DNA from: an uncultured Oribacterium sp.
Lineage (GTDB): Bacteria > Bacillota > Clostridia > Lachnospirales > Lachnospiraceae
NCBI GenBank assembly: GCA_946413525.1
Contig: CAMKKZ010000016.1
Coordinates: forward strand, 1-64,000
Length of the DNA: 64,000 bases
Direction of reading: 5' to 3'
The position numbers and the translations under genes were made by a program. Numbering within the stretch: position 1 is the stretch's first letter; the number at the start of each line of letters is the position of its first letter. Positions 1 through 9,100 of this stretch are shown piece after piece. Below the pieces are notes generated by a model that was not told where the DNA came from, did not search any database, and was given only the letters and a program-made list of their open reading frames with translations.

Positions 1-124
1 GCAGGTCAAGGCATGGCCCTCAGTCGCCGGGCGGCTAGCCTCGACCTGCTTGCAGGTCAAGGCATGGCCCTCAGTCGCCGGGCGGCTAGCCTCGACCTGC
101 TTGCAGGTCAAGGCATGGCCCTCA
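1..124. repeat. 51-bp structured tandem repeat (2.4 copies, runs off the left edge)
   Basis: Units begin at 1, 52 and 103; the third breaks off after about 22 bases at the 3' flank of the next gene. The first two copies are identical. Each unit begins GCAGGTC and ends GACCTGC, so a copy can fold into a long hairpin (GCAGGTCAAGGC against GCCTCGACCTGC, one mismatch) with an inner GCCG/CGGC stem. There are no spacers, so it is not a CRISPR. A diverged relative in the opposite orientation lies at 32308-32382. Confidence 0.9.
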
Positions 125-143
125 TAAATCCTTTACCCCATTC

Positions 144-1781
144 CTATGTCCATCTTTCAATAATACACTTATGATGCTTAAAATTCTTATCCGAAGAGTT
201 AGCGTCCTTTTTATAACTGATGCCTACAAGCAAAAGCTTTCCCCTATAATGCTCCAGCTTCTGGAAATACTTTTTTTCTTTAATCTGCTTCATTGCGGTT
301 TCTGCTGATTCATTATATTTAAGCTCTATAAGAAGCGCGGGTTTGTCTGCATATTTCGGCGAAGGGATATACACCAGATCAGCATAACCCTTGCCGGTAT
401 CCAATTCCTGTATGTTGGTATAATATTTTTGTGCGGCATAATATGCCATCTGTATTGCGTAAGAAAGCGCGGCCTCACTATTATATGTCTTATTATCTGC
501 ATTATCGTGAAAATACTCCAGTATCTCCGCAACCTGTTCCGTATCGCCCTTCCATGTAGCCAAAAGTAATTCCTGCGATTTTTTTAAAGCAGAAAAAGTG
601 CCTGCCCATTCTGCTGAATCAGTGGAATTTCTAAACTCATCCATTATCTCTTTGTTGGGAATATAAGCTTCACCTGAATCTATATCATAGCAAAGGTATC
701 CAAGATGAATCAGCAGCACCATGACATCATCCTTGCCACGAAAAGATGTCATATCATTCTGGTAAGTTGAAATATTCAGCTTCACCCTGCCGCCATCCAT
801 CATAAGCGCTATGGCGTCCTTCAACCCATCAAGGTTCAGCCTGATATATTCTGCCAGAGCCTCGTATGTTTCCGTTTTGTTCCAATAATTTCTGATAATG
901 CCTGTAGAAACAGCCTTTACGACAGACAACGGATTATAAACCGAAAGAACATTACTATCATATTCGCCGGTCCTGTACTTTTCCCTCATCTCAACCGGTA
1001 TTGCGTCACTCAGATTGTAACCATCATACCAGTCGGAAATCTCATCATAAGACATATGAAAATCTTCGCAAAGCTTCCTTACCTCTTTTTCCGTAAAACC
1101 TGTATACGATGCCATCTGCATAGGTGTTATGATTGAATACTCATCAAACATATTCAAAGCCGAATGTCTTCCATATTTCTTTATTGGTAGGATACCGGTC
1201 ATATACGCCAAAGCCACATAGTCCCTGCCCTTCAGCCAGTCCTGGAGAAAAGCAAGATAAAGCCTTTGTCCCTCGTCATCCTCTTTCCTGATACGGAAGA
1301 CGGCATCCCACTCGTCTATAATAATCACATAAGGTATGCCGTTCTTTCTATAGAATCTGTCCATGCTGTAAGCCAAATCGTCCGGATCATACTTCACATC
1401 CGGATATTCCTCTGATAGCTCGCTCAATATTCTCGCTGAAAGCTTATCAATTGCTTTTTGGACAAGAATTGTATCTTTAATGAAATCCGTCATTACGATT
1501 CTGATCACATTGAAAGCACCAAGATATTGATCCCAGTCTTCACAATCCGCAATCTTCCTTCCTTCAAAAAGGCTTCTGTCAGCCCCCCTGCCATAATAGG
1601 CGCACAGCATGTTCGCAGTGATGGACTTACCAAAACGCCTGGGACGGGATACGCTTACATAACACTGTTCCGTATTAATGAGCGAATTCACATATTTGAT
1701 CAAATCCGTTTTGTCAACGTATATCTGCGAACAAAGCGCTCTTTTGAAGTTTGTAGCTCCCGGATTAAAGTATGCTCCCAT
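144..1781 (-). CDS. AAA-ATPase-like / PD-(D/E)XK nuclease-domain protein
   Basis: This 545-residue protein has the two-part architecture of the AAA-ATPase_like (PF09820) plus PDDEXK_9 (PF08011) families. The N-terminus carries the family signature YVDKTDLI (about residues 21-28), a P-loop SRPRRFGKS (45-53) and a Walker B stretch VIIIDEWD (near 155). The C-terminus has a nuclease-like D...ELK arrangement (YADLVYIPSP...LIELKYNES, about 468-497). The start is supported by GGAGG six bases upstream. These proteins are common in multiple copies in Clostridia and Bacteroidetes; their biological role is not established. A second member lies at 47910-49583. The gene stands alone, with the dha terminator upstream and the 51-bp repeat directly downstream. 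Confidence 0.85.
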   Translation of the reverse strand: MGAYFNPGATNFKRALCSQIYVDKTDLIKYVNSLINTEQCYVSVSRPRRFGKSITANMLCAYYGRGADRSLFEGRKIADCEDWDQYLGAFNVIRIVMTDFIKDTILVQKAIDKLSARILSELSEEYPDVKYDPDDLAYSMDRFYRKNGIPYVIIIDEWDAVFRIRKEDDEGQRLYLAFLQDWLKGRDYVALAYMTGILPIKKYGRHSALNMFDEYSIITPMQMASYTGFTEKEVRKLCEDFHMSYDEISDWYDGYNLSDAIPVEMREKYRTGEYDSNVLSVYNPLSVVKAVSTGIIRNYWNKTETYEALAEYIRLNLDGLKDAIALMMDGGRVKLNISTYQNDMTSFRGKDDVMVLLIHLGYLCYDIDSGEAYIPNKEIMDEFRNSTDSAEWAGTFSALKKSQELLLATWKGDTEQVAEILEYFHDNADNKTYNSEAALSYAIQMAYYAAQKYYTNIQELDTGKGYADLVYIPSPKYADKPALLIELKYNESAETAMKQIKEKKYFQKLEHYRGKLLLVGISYKKDANSSDKNFKHHKCIIERWT

Positions 1782-1944
1782 GAAAAGCCTCCCAGTTTAT
1801 TATTCCATAGGGGACATTCAGCATTAAAGCGCAAAACGCCCTGATGCTGAAATCGAGTTGAGAAGATGAAATCGCACCCTGCTCGCCCGCGGGGCTGCGT
1901 CCGGCGTAAGACGGAATGTTTCCTTTCGCAGTCCTGCGATAATG

Positions 1945-1984
1945 AAAAAATGCCTGCAGACGGATAGTCCCGCCTGCAGGCATT
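1945..1984 (-). terminator. Rho-independent terminator of the dhaLM genes
   Basis: On the minus strand AATGCCTGCAG pairs perfectly with CTGCAGGCATT (11 bp, 14-base loop) and is followed by a T run. It sits about 20 bases after the dhaM stop. Confidence 0.85.
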
Positions 1985-2004
1985 AAACGCAGGATTGGAA
2001 ATAT

Positions 2005-2394
2005 TCAGAATTTCTTTTCCCCGGCCGCGTCCTCCGCCGCCTTCTTCACGGTCTCAAGACTGTCCCCCATGGCAGCGCTTACCATTGCCGCGACTGTCCC
2101 TTCCACAAAGGGGCAGTCCACCATGACAGCCTTTGGCAGGGCGTCCCCCCTGTCCTCCAGCACCATTTCTGTCGTCATGCAGGAGCTCCCCATGTCCATG
2201 ATGACAAGGATACCGTCCGAGACCTCCGCAACCTTGTCTATTGCTTCCGCAATCCTTTGGTAATCCGTCCCCATCCCGCCATCGGGCAGGCCGCCGGCGG
2301 CTTCAACGGGAACCTCCGGAGCCATCATCAGCCCCAACTCCTTCGCCCCCTCCGCCAGCGTCCTGCTGTGGGAAACCAGAACAAAACCAACCAT
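2005..2394 (-). CDS. dhaM: Dihydroxyacetone kinase phosphoryl-donor subunit DhaM (EIIA domain only)
   Basis: DhaM relays phosphate from the PTS protein HPr to the ADP held by DhaL, so that DhaK can phosphorylate dihydroxyacetone with PEP as the ultimate donor. The 129-residue protein is the mannose-EIIA-like domain alone: the N-terminal strand VGFVLVSHS contains the candidate phospho-histidine (His9), followed by GLPDGGMGTD and the ILVIMDMGSS segment. It lacks the extra HPr/EI-like domains of the E. coli form, as is usual in Firmicutes. It starts 3 bases after dhaL and is almost certainly co-translated with it. A strong terminator follows. Confidence 0.93.
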   Translation of the reverse strand: MVGFVLVSHSRTLAEGAKELGLMMAPEVPVEAAGGLPDGGMGTDYQRIAEAIDKVAEVSDGILVIMDMGSSCMTTEMVLEDRGDALPKAVMVDCPFVEGTVAAMVSAAMGDSLETVKKAAEDAAGEKKF

Positions 2395-2397
2395 AAA

Positions 2398-3021
2398 TCA
2401 ATACTCCTCCGCTATCGCTTTCAGGAGGACCAGGAAAGATGTCGCTCCGGGATCCTGATGGCCGATGCTTCGCTCGCCCAGATAGCTGGCCCTGCCCTTG
2501 GTGGCGATAATGCCTTTGGTATACTCCACGCCGTCTTCCGCGGCAGCCACCCCGGCCTTAAGGACATCCCCCGCAGCCTTTCCGGCTCCGGCGGCTTCCT
2601 TCATCGCGTCCAGCGCGGGAATCATGGAATCCAGCATGGTCTTTTCACCCTTCACCGCCTTGCCGCGCATCTGGACGCCGCCAATCGCCTCCTCCATCAT
2701 GGCAATGAAATCATCCATGCCGATTTCATTTTTCCCGGCTGCCTTTGCGCCTGCTTTCATGAAGGCCGTCCCGTAAAGGGGGCCGGAAGAGCCTCCCACC
2801 GTTGAAACCAGATCCATTCCGACCTTCTTGAGAATCGCGCCGACATCCTTGCCGGAAAGCCCGGGAAGATCCTCCTCCACCTTCTTGAACCCACGCGCCA
2901 TGTTGATGCCATGGTCATTATCTCCGATCGCTGCGTCCAGATCCGTCAGGAACTGGGCATTTTCATCGATAGCCGCCTTCATTTTCCCGAGCAGCTCCAG
3001 CACCTTTGCACTGTCCGTCAT
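2398..3021 (-). CDS. dhaL: Dihydroxyacetone kinase ADP-binding subunit DhaL
   Basis: DhaL carries a tightly bound ADP/Mg that is rephosphorylated by DhaM and then donates to the substrate on DhaK. The 207-residue length is normal. The nucleotide/metal motif DLDAAIGDNDHG is present (about residues 28-39), as are the GGSSGPLYGT loop (about 76-85) and the C-terminal GERSIGHQDPGA (about 183-194). A GGAGG-type site precedes the ATG. It is separated from dhaK by about 400 bp of repeat-rich DNA, unusual because dhaK and dhaL are normally adjacent. The repeats have probably inserted inside the operon. Confidence 0.95.
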   Translation of the reverse strand: MTDSAKVLELLGKMKAAIDENAQFLTDLDAAIGDNDHGINMARGFKKVEEDLPGLSGKDVGAILKKVGMDLVSTVGGSSGPLYGTAFMKAGAKAAGKNEIGMDDFIAMMEEAIGGVQMRGKAVKGEKTMLDSMIPALDAMKEAAGAGKAAGDVLKAGVAAAEDGVEYTKGIIATKGRASYLGERSIGHQDPGATSFLVLLKAIAEEY

Positions 3022-3423
3022 TTCCCTCCTCCAATTCTAACTATGTCAGACTCTTACTGTACCAAATTTCTATATATCAGATTTCTTTATACAGATCTCT
3101 TAATATTGGATTTCCTGTATCAGATTGCTCTTCTAATCAGGGCGAATGTAAGCCGCCTTGATTTCATAACATACCGTACCGCCAGCCAGTTAATTCGGCT
3201 TCCCTTCCCCTGTCAGAGCGAGCTCAAGCCGCCCTGATTTCAAGAGTCATAAATCAAGACCTCTATTACAGTGTTTTTTTAACCGCTGTAATTCCTGACA
3301 AACAGCGGCGGTATTGCATGCTATACGGTTCCTCCGTCAGAATGACTGTTGCCCGATCTGATCTCATGAAAAAGCAAACCGCCCGCAAGGCAATCCGGCT
3401 CCCTCAGGATATCTCAGAATATC
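3022..3423. repeat. dhaK-dhaL gap filled with diverged R-type hairpin repeats
   Basis: About three degraded R elements are recognisable (near 3131-3205, 3206-3333 and 3334-3402). Each has a first hairpin (TCAGGGCG...CGCCTTGA; TCAGAGCG...CGCCCTGA), a CTGACAAA-like link and a second hairpin (for example GGTATTGCATGCTATAC). The segment CTGACAAACA...CTATACG...CCTC closely resembles one at 46430-46465. No coding sequence is apparent. Confidence 0.7.
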
Positions 3424-4425
3424 TCAGCCAAGCTCCTTAATCGCAGGCGTATCTGCCGGCGCGTCCAGAAGCTTCTTCAGTTCGTCATCCAGCTTCAGAA
3501 GGGAAATGGAGAAGCCCTCCATCTCAAGGGAAGTCATGTATTCGCCCACCATGGTCTTGTAGACCTTGATGCCCTTTTGCGTCAGCACATCATGTACATG
3601 GTTATTCACGATGAAAAGCTCCATCAGCGGCGTGGCCCCGCAGCCATTGATCATGACGGCAACCTCGCTTCCGGCGAAATCTATATCCGCGAGAATCTTC
3701 GCAAGGAGCTGGTCAACGATCTCGTCGGCACTCTTCAGCGGCTCCCTGTGGGTTCCCGGCTCGCCATGAATGCCGATGCCGATTTCCATCTCGTCCTCGC
3801 CAAGCTCAAAACCGGGCTTTCCGGCTGCCGGAACGGTGCAGGGACGGATGGCCATACTCATAGAACGCACATTGGCGATGACCTTTTCCGCCGTAGCCTT
3901 GACTTCGGAAAGCGATGCCCCGGTTTCGGCCTTTGCTCCGGTGATCTTGTGAACAAAGACTGTCCCGGCCACGCCCCTGCGCCCGACCGTATAAAGGGAA
4001 CCATCCACGGCTACATCATCATTAACGATGACCTCCTCCACCGTAATGCCCTCGTCCCTTGCCATGTCGGCAGCCATCTCGAAGTTCATGACATCGCCCG
4101 TGTAATTCTTCACGATCATAAGAACGCCCTTGTCCGTCGCGACGGCCTTGATCGCTTCAAAAACCTGATCAGGCGTAGGGGATGTGAACACCGCTCCGGG
4201 TACCGCGCCATCCAGCATTCCGGTCCCGATATATCCCGCATGGGCCGGTTCGTGACCGCTGCCGCCGCCCGAAACCAAAGCCACCTTGCCTTCCTTCTTC
4301 TTCGCGCGCACCAGCACATTTGTCCCCTCGACGCGCCTCACATACTGAGGATATGCCTTCTGAAGCCCCTCGATCATCTGCTCTTCAACCTGGTCCACCG
4401 CATTGATAATCTTTTTCATTTCCAC
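3424..4425 (-). CDS. dhaK: Dihydroxyacetone kinase substrate-binding subunit DhaK
   Basis: DhaK binds dihydroxyacetone covalently as a hemiaminal to a histidine. At 333 residues it is full length. Visible motifs are the GGGSGHEPAHAGYIG loop (about residues 53-67), the KNYTGDVMNFEMA segment (about 106-118), and GIGIHGEPGTHRE around residue 218, which contains the catalytic substrate-binding histidine. The start ATG has an upstream GGAATGG-like site. It is the first gene of the dha group, transcribed from a good promoter (4521-4549) whose spacer contains an operator-like motif. With dhaL and dhaM it makes a complete PEP-dependent kinase, so the likely role is glycerol or dihydroxyacetone use. 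Confidence 0.95.
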   Translation of the reverse strand: MEMKKIINAVDQVEEQMIEGLQKAYPQYVRRVEGTNVLVRAKKKEGKVALVSGGGSGHEPAHAGYIGTGMLDGAVPGAVFTSPTPDQVFEAIKAVATDKGVLMIVKNYTGDVMNFEMAADMARDEGITVEEVIVNDDVAVDGSLYTVGRRGVAGTVFVHKITGAKAETGASLSEVKATAEKVIANVRSMSMAIRPCTVPAAGKPGFELGEDEMEIGIGIHGEPGTHREPLKSADEIVDQLLAKILADIDFAGSEVAVMINGCGATPLMELFIVNNHVHDVLTQKGIKVYKTMVGEYMTSLEMEGFSISLLKLDDELKKLLDAPADTPAIKELG

Positions 4426-4520
4426 ACCATTCCTTTCTCATGAAAGCGTGTAATCCTGTGAGATTTGCATAAGAGGAATCCGATAATTCCCCTCCCCTCA
4501 GTGCAATATTCCTTGAGACT

Positions 4521-4549
4521 ATCTTACTCCCCTTATGCGAAATAGTCAA
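4521..4549 (-). promoter_or_regulatory. dhaK promoter with operator-like spacer
   Basis: Minus-strand -35 TTGACT and -10 TAAGAT are separated by exactly 17 bases. The spacer contains TTTCGCATAAG, the same TTCGCAT half-site seen in the two repeats near the divergent regulator gene. This suggests promoter occlusion by that regulator. Confidence 0.65.
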
Positions 4550-4581
4550 TCTCTGAAAAAATTTTCCAAATACAATTAACC

Positions 4582-4610
4582 TTGACGAACTAATGCATAA
4601 AGAATAGAAT
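4582..4610 (+). promoter_or_regulatory. Promoter of the DtxR-like regulator
   Basis: -35 TTGACG and -10 TAGAAT are spaced by 17 bases. The predicted transcription start falls at the first copy of the repeated operator-like element (4617). Confidence 0.6.
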
Positions 4611-4616
4611 GCTTTA

Positions 4617-4717
4617 TATACTCCCGCATATGCGAAGTGCCTTACGCAAATCACAGAACGGGTGAACAGCATTTTAATCATATACTCCCGCATATGCGAA
4701 ATGCCTGACGCGAATCA
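4617..4717 (+). promoter_or_regulatory. Two direct copies of an operator-like element
   Basis: A 36-base segment starting TATACTCCCGCATATGCGAA occurs at 4617-4652 and again at 4681-4716, 64 bases apart. Each contains an imperfect dyad of the form TGCGAAnTGCCTnACGC. A third half-site (TTATGCGAAAT) lies at 4533-4543 inside the dhaK promoter spacer. The position and dyad symmetry fit binding sites for the adjacent winged-helix regulator. Confidence 0.6.
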
Positions 4718-4736
4718 AACCTGTACGGAGGCCGTA

Positions 4737-5159
4737 ATGAAAGCACACGAAACTCATGAATCTTCTGAAAATTACCTGGAAACCATCCTGATTCTTTCTA
4801 TGAACCAAAACTATGTGCGGTCAATCGATATAGCAAACCGGCTTGGCTTCTCAAAGCCTTCTGTCAGCGTGGCCATGAAAAGGCTCAGGGAAGAGGGCAA
4901 GATCGCCGTGGATGACAATGGATTCATCCGCCTGACCAGGGAAGGCCTCTCGATTGCGAAATCCACCTACGAAAAGCACATCGTCATAACGGACATCCTG
5001 ATCTCCCTGGGCGTCAACGCCTATACGGCCGGGCAGGACGCATGCCGCATAGAGCATGTCCTGAGCCCCGAATCCTTCGAAAAAATTAAAGAAAGATTTT
5101 TTTCAAAACATGAATTACCAAAAATGGTAAGGGAAATTCAGGAATACGATGAAAGCTGA
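4737..5159 (+). CDS. DtxR/MntR-family metal-dependent transcriptional regulator
   Basis: This 140-residue protein aligns along its length with MntR/DtxR. It has an N-terminal winged helix (YVRSIDIANRLGFSKPSVSVAMKRL is the recognition region), then a dimerisation/metal domain. Candidate metal ligands are Glu in ENYLETI, His in YEKHIV, and Cys-x-x-Glu-His in ACRIEHVLS. Cysteine at that position is DtxR-like (iron) rather than MntR-like (Glu), while the N-terminal Asp/Met ligand is Asn here. I chose the internal ATG because GGAG lies six bases upstream; the longer ORF reads back through the operator repeat. It is divergent from dhaKLM and shares a 311-bp regulatory gap with it. Regulation of dha by this family would be unusual. 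Confidence 0.85.
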   Translation: MKAHETHESSENYLETILILSMNQNYVRSIDIANRLGFSKPSVSVAMKRLREEGKIAVDDNGFIRLTREGLSIAKSTYEKHIVITDILISLGVNAYTAGQDACRIEHVLSPESFEKIKERFFSKHELPKMVREIQEYDES

Positions 5160-5180
5160 GCCCTTCATTCCTTCTCCATC

Positions 5181-5263
5181 CCTTACTGCCAGGGAGCTGT
5201 CGAAATCCCATATGGCTCCCAATCCCTGGCTATGCTTCATTCCTTACTGCCAGGGAGCTGTCG
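5181..5263. repeat. Direct duplication at the 3' end of the acetyltransferase gene
   Basis: CCTTACTGCCAGGGAGCTGT occurs at 5181 and again at 5242. The second copy spans the stop codon of the minus-strand acetyltransferase. CCAGGGAGC can also pair with GGCTCCcaatCCCTGG between the copies, so the region may act as a terminator for the converging genes. Confidence 0.6.
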
Positions 5264-5936
5264 GGAACTTCACCGGGTCGTCCCGCTCTCCCTGTATACA
5301 CAGGATATCCTTTTGCGCTTCCTCATCGATGATACGTCCCGCGTAATGCCTCATGCGGTCATCTTCCGTGATCTTGCTTATTACCCGGCAGGGATTCCCT
5401 GCCGCCATCGTCCATGCGGGAACATCCTTCGTTACAACCGAACCCGCCCCGATCACCGCGTTATCCCCGATGGTCACGCCGGGCAGTATCACGGAATTCC
5501 CCCCGATCCAGACATTATTGCCTATCGTAATGTCAATGCCATATTCATACAATGTATTCCTGGTGGCCGGATGCATGGGATGTCCCGCCGTGTAGATCGC
5601 GACATTCGGAGCAATCTGCACATTGTCCCCGATCCGCACCATGCCCACATCAATGATGGTGCAGTTATAATTCACGAATACATTTTTCCCGACCTCTATA
5701 TGCGTCCCGTAATCGCAATAAAAGGGCGGATTAATGAAGGTGCCGTCCGACTTTCCCAGAAGCTCCTTCACGATCCTTTTGATTTCCTCAAAATCAGACC
5801 GATCCACCGTATTCAGCCTCTGCGTAAGCCTCCGGGCCCTTTTCTGCTCCTCCATTACCATATCGTCCGAAATATAAACCAGGCCGCTGTCCCTTCTCTC
5901 CCTGTGATCTATTGAGTAATTCTTTGCACTCTCCAT
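5244..5936 (-). CDS. Maltose/galactoside O-acetyltransferase family (hexapeptide-repeat) protein
   Basis: This acetyl-CoA-dependent sugar O-acetyltransferase belongs to the LacA/Maa/NodL family. Residues about 50-210 carry the left-handed beta-helix, with repeats such as HIEVGKNVFVN, VRIGDNVQIAP and VTIGDNAVIGAGSVV, the catalytic-histidine loop YTAGHPMHP and the C-terminal VPAWTMAAGNPCRVI. I start at the internal ATG (MESAKNY, 230 residues): AGGGGAG lies eight bases upstream, and the longer ORF merely translates an R-type repeat. Compared with Maa (about 185 residues) it has a C-terminal extension of about 40 residues ending ...FPTAPWQ. The natural substrate cannot be told from sequence. Confidence 0.88.
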   Translation of the reverse strand: MESAKNYSIDHRERRDSGLVYISDDMVMEEQKRARRLTQRLNTVDRSDFEEIKRIVKELLGKSDGTFINPPFYCDYGTHIEVGKNVFVNYNCTIIDVGMVRIGDNVQIAPNVAIYTAGHPMHPATRNTLYEYGIDITIGNNVWIGGNSVILPGVTIGDNAVIGAGSVVTKDVPAWTMAAGNPCRVISKITEDDRMRHYAGRIIDEEAQKDILCIQGERDDPVKFPTAPWQ

Positions 5937-5944
5937 AACTATTT

Positions 5945-6017
5945 CTCCCCTATCAGAGTGGGTTTTGACCACACTGATTTCATGAAAAGCCGATGCGGCA
6001 TCGCATCAGCAAGGCTC
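5945..6017. repeat. R-type two-hairpin repeat upstream of the acetyltransferase
   Basis: It starts CTCCCCTATCAGAGTGG, forms the first hairpin with CCACACTGA, and carries the second-hairpin variant GATGCGGCATCGCATC (perfect 6-bp stem) before ending AAGGCTC. Read on the minus strand, its CTCCCC edge becomes the GGGGAG Shine-Dalgarno of the acetyltransferase. Confidence 0.85.
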
Positions 6018-6082
6018 CTCTGTAAAAAAACACCCAAAACATTTTACATATTTCTTTCCAAAAAATCAAAGGCCACGTGTCT

Positions 6083-6118
6083 AAAAAAGGGCGGAATGCG
6101 TGCGCATCCCGCCCTTTT
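6083..6118 (-). terminator. Rho-independent terminator after the first giant surface protein
   Basis: A GC-rich stem (GGGCGG.ATGCG paired with CGCAT.CCGCCC) is followed on the minus strand by a run of T. It lies 34 bases past the stop codon at 6152. Confidence 0.9.
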
Positions 6119-6151
6119 CATCCGGAATCCTTATCGGATTCCTGCTTACTT

Positions 6152-9100
6152 TTACTGCCCCGTCAGGGCGCCATTAGCGTCCACCATGTGGCCGTCCGGC
6201 GTCCTTGTGTTCCGGAGCAGCTGCCCCGTCACGTCAAAGCAGTACTTCTTCCCGTCCTTCTCAACCCAGCCCGTCAGCATCACGCCGTTTCCGTCGAAGC
6301 AGAAGATATCCGGCCCGATCTGCTGCCAGCCCGTCAGCATCTCGCCCTGCACGGGGAGCAGATAATACCAGTTGTTGAAGGAATAGATCCACCCCTGGTC
6401 CATCATGCCCGTCGTATCATTCATATGATACCACTTTCCGTTCACAGAGGCCCAACCGCGCGCGTCCGTGCTGTCCGGCTTTCGGAGATACCAGATGTTC
6501 TCCCGGAGCTCCCAGACGGAACCCGGGTAAGTATCGGCAGAAGACTGGAACGGCCGGATCTGGGACGGCGTAATGGTGGACACGCCGCCATTCTGGAGGA
6601 TGTTGGGGTTGAAGCCGCCTCCCCAGCCGCCGGAACTGCCGCCTCCGCCGGAGGATCCGCCTCCTCCGCCTCCTCCGCCGCCGCTGCTGCTTTTCCTCTT
6701 GACCTGGATCTGGACGCTCGTACTGACTTCCTTCCCGTTATAGGCTGCCTTCACCGTAAGCTTTGTGGTGCCGACGCCCACGCCGGTGATCTTTCCGGTA
6801 GAGCTGTCATAGCGGATCACATCCGTATCATAGCCGGAAACCGTGATCGTGGCGGGGATGTCGGAGGGCTTCAGGGTGATCTTCAGCGTCGTCGTGTCGT
6901 CTACCTTGATCTCAGAAGATTCCGGCGCCGCGCTTACACTCTCAAGCGTCTTGCTTTCCGAGTCTTCCTTCACCGTGATCTCTGTGCTGGTACTCACTTC
7001 CTTCCCGTTGTAAGCGGCCTTCACGTTAATCTTGCTCGTACCAATCCCCACGCCGGTGACCTTTCCTGTCGACCTGTCGTAGCGGATCACCGCCGTGTCA
7101 TAGCCGTATACCGTCACGGCGGCATCGAGGCCGGAAGGCTGCACGCTGACCGTCAGCGTCGTCTCCCCCCCTACCTTGATTTCTGAAGAACCCAAAACGG
7201 CGCTTACGCTGCTGATCTCGTCGTCACCCGATGCGTTCTTCGACACCTTGATCGTCACGCTGTCTGTAAACTCCTGTCCATTGTAGCTGGCTTTCACCGT
7301 CAGCGTAGTCGTCCCCTCGGCGAGGCCTGTCACCTTGCCGCTGGACTTTGTATAGCTTATCACCTTCTTGTCATAACCGGAAACCGTGATTTTTGCCCCA
7401 ATATCGGCAGGCTCCGTCGTGACCGTAAGGACCGTCTGCCCGCCCAGGCCGATCAGCGTCTTCCCAAGGGACGCCTTCACGCCGGTAAGAACCTTATCTT
7501 CCTCCCCGGTCACCGTCACCGACAGCGGCTTCGCCGTCTCTATGGATCCGATGCCCGCGTAAAGACTGGTCGTCCCCTCCTTAAGGCCCGTGAGCTTTAC
7601 CGTATAGCTGTGTTTCGAGGTATTCCGCGATGACACGGCAGCCTTCACGGTACCCACATCCCCAAGCTCGCTGAAGCTCGGAGTATGGGACGAATTCTTC
7701 AGGTTCACTTCGAAATTATCCGGCAGGGCCGTGAGTTCGATGGTCTTCGTGCTGCCCTTCGCGACGCGGATCTCCGTTTGTGCCCAGCTCAGGCTGCTCA
7801 GCGCGCTGTTCTTCACCGTCACCTTGTAGAGTGCCTCCACGCCCTTGTCTTTGAGCCGGATGTAGATTTCCTGATCCTCGCCGCTCTCATTACTCTGGGC
7901 GGTAAAGAGCTGAAGCGTCGTACCGGATCCCGACACATCGCGCCGGAGACAGGTATCGCTTTCCTCCACGACCTTGCCCCCGACAATGTATGTCGGTTTG
8001 CCGGAGAACCTCGTCCCCCGGATGGAAACGCTTTCCCCATGATTCAGAGTATAGCTTCCGCGGATCGTCCCGGTCTCGACCGTGACCTTTGCCTCCGCTG
8101 TGATGCTCTTCCCGTTCAGGCTGGCCGTCACCCGGACCGTCGTGCTCCCTGGCCCGGCGCCCCGGACCGTGGCGGACGCGCCGCTTGCCTCCACCGCGGC
8201 CACGCCCTTGTCCAAAGTTTCATATTTGAAAGCGACCTTCGAGGCCGCGGAGGACGGCGTGGTCTTCACCGTGACCGTCAGCTTCTCCGAACCCGCCAGC
8301 GCGAGGCTGAGGCTCGACTTCGAGAAAGCAGCGCTGTCCAGCGTCTCCTCTCCATCCGGAACCACTTTTTCCGTCACCGTAATGCTGAGGGCCGTCGTTG
8401 TTCTGACGCTTCCCACAGCCGCCTGCACGCTCAGGGTTCCCCCGGTCTTGCCGCTCACCGTAAGCTGCCAGCCGCCGTCTGTCTTCACGGCGCTAATGTC
8501 TGCATCGCCGCTGCCCGACTTCGTAAATGTCGGCTCATCGCTGCCTGTGAAGTCCGCCGGTGTTCCCTTGAGAAGGACAGTGGTCGAGGCGCCCTGTTCC
8601 ACCTCCAGGGAAGCCTGCCCGAAAGCGAGCGACTTCAGCGCGCTCCCCTCTACCGTCACCGTAAGGGCAGAGGAAGTAGAAATGCTGCCGACCGCGGCCT
8701 GCACGCTGACCGTCCCGTTATTTTTTCCCGTCAGCGTAAGCTCCCAGCCCTCCGAGGTCTTCATGGCACTGATATCCACGGTCCCGCTCCCCTGTCTCGT
8801 GAAGGACGGGATCCCGTCGGTATCGAAATTATCCGGAGCTGCCTTGAGCAGCACCGTGGCCAAGCCTCCGGAGGCTACGCTCACGCTGCTCTGCCCCCAG
8901 GAAAGGGCGTTCAGCCCGTTGGCCTTCACCGTCACCTGCCAGGTCCGCTCCACCCCATTGTCCTGAAGCTTCACATAGGACACGCAGTCCTCCGTGGACT
9001 TATTGGATAATGCTTTAAGCACCAGCCTCGTGGAGTTCAGGCTCGCGATGGAAAGGCAGGCGTCGGCCGCGGTGCTTTCCGCGCCGTCCACGTAGATCTT

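Noticed and set aside
1-124. CRISPR array
   Set aside because: The 51-bp units are directly joined with no variable spacers and there are no cas genes in the window.
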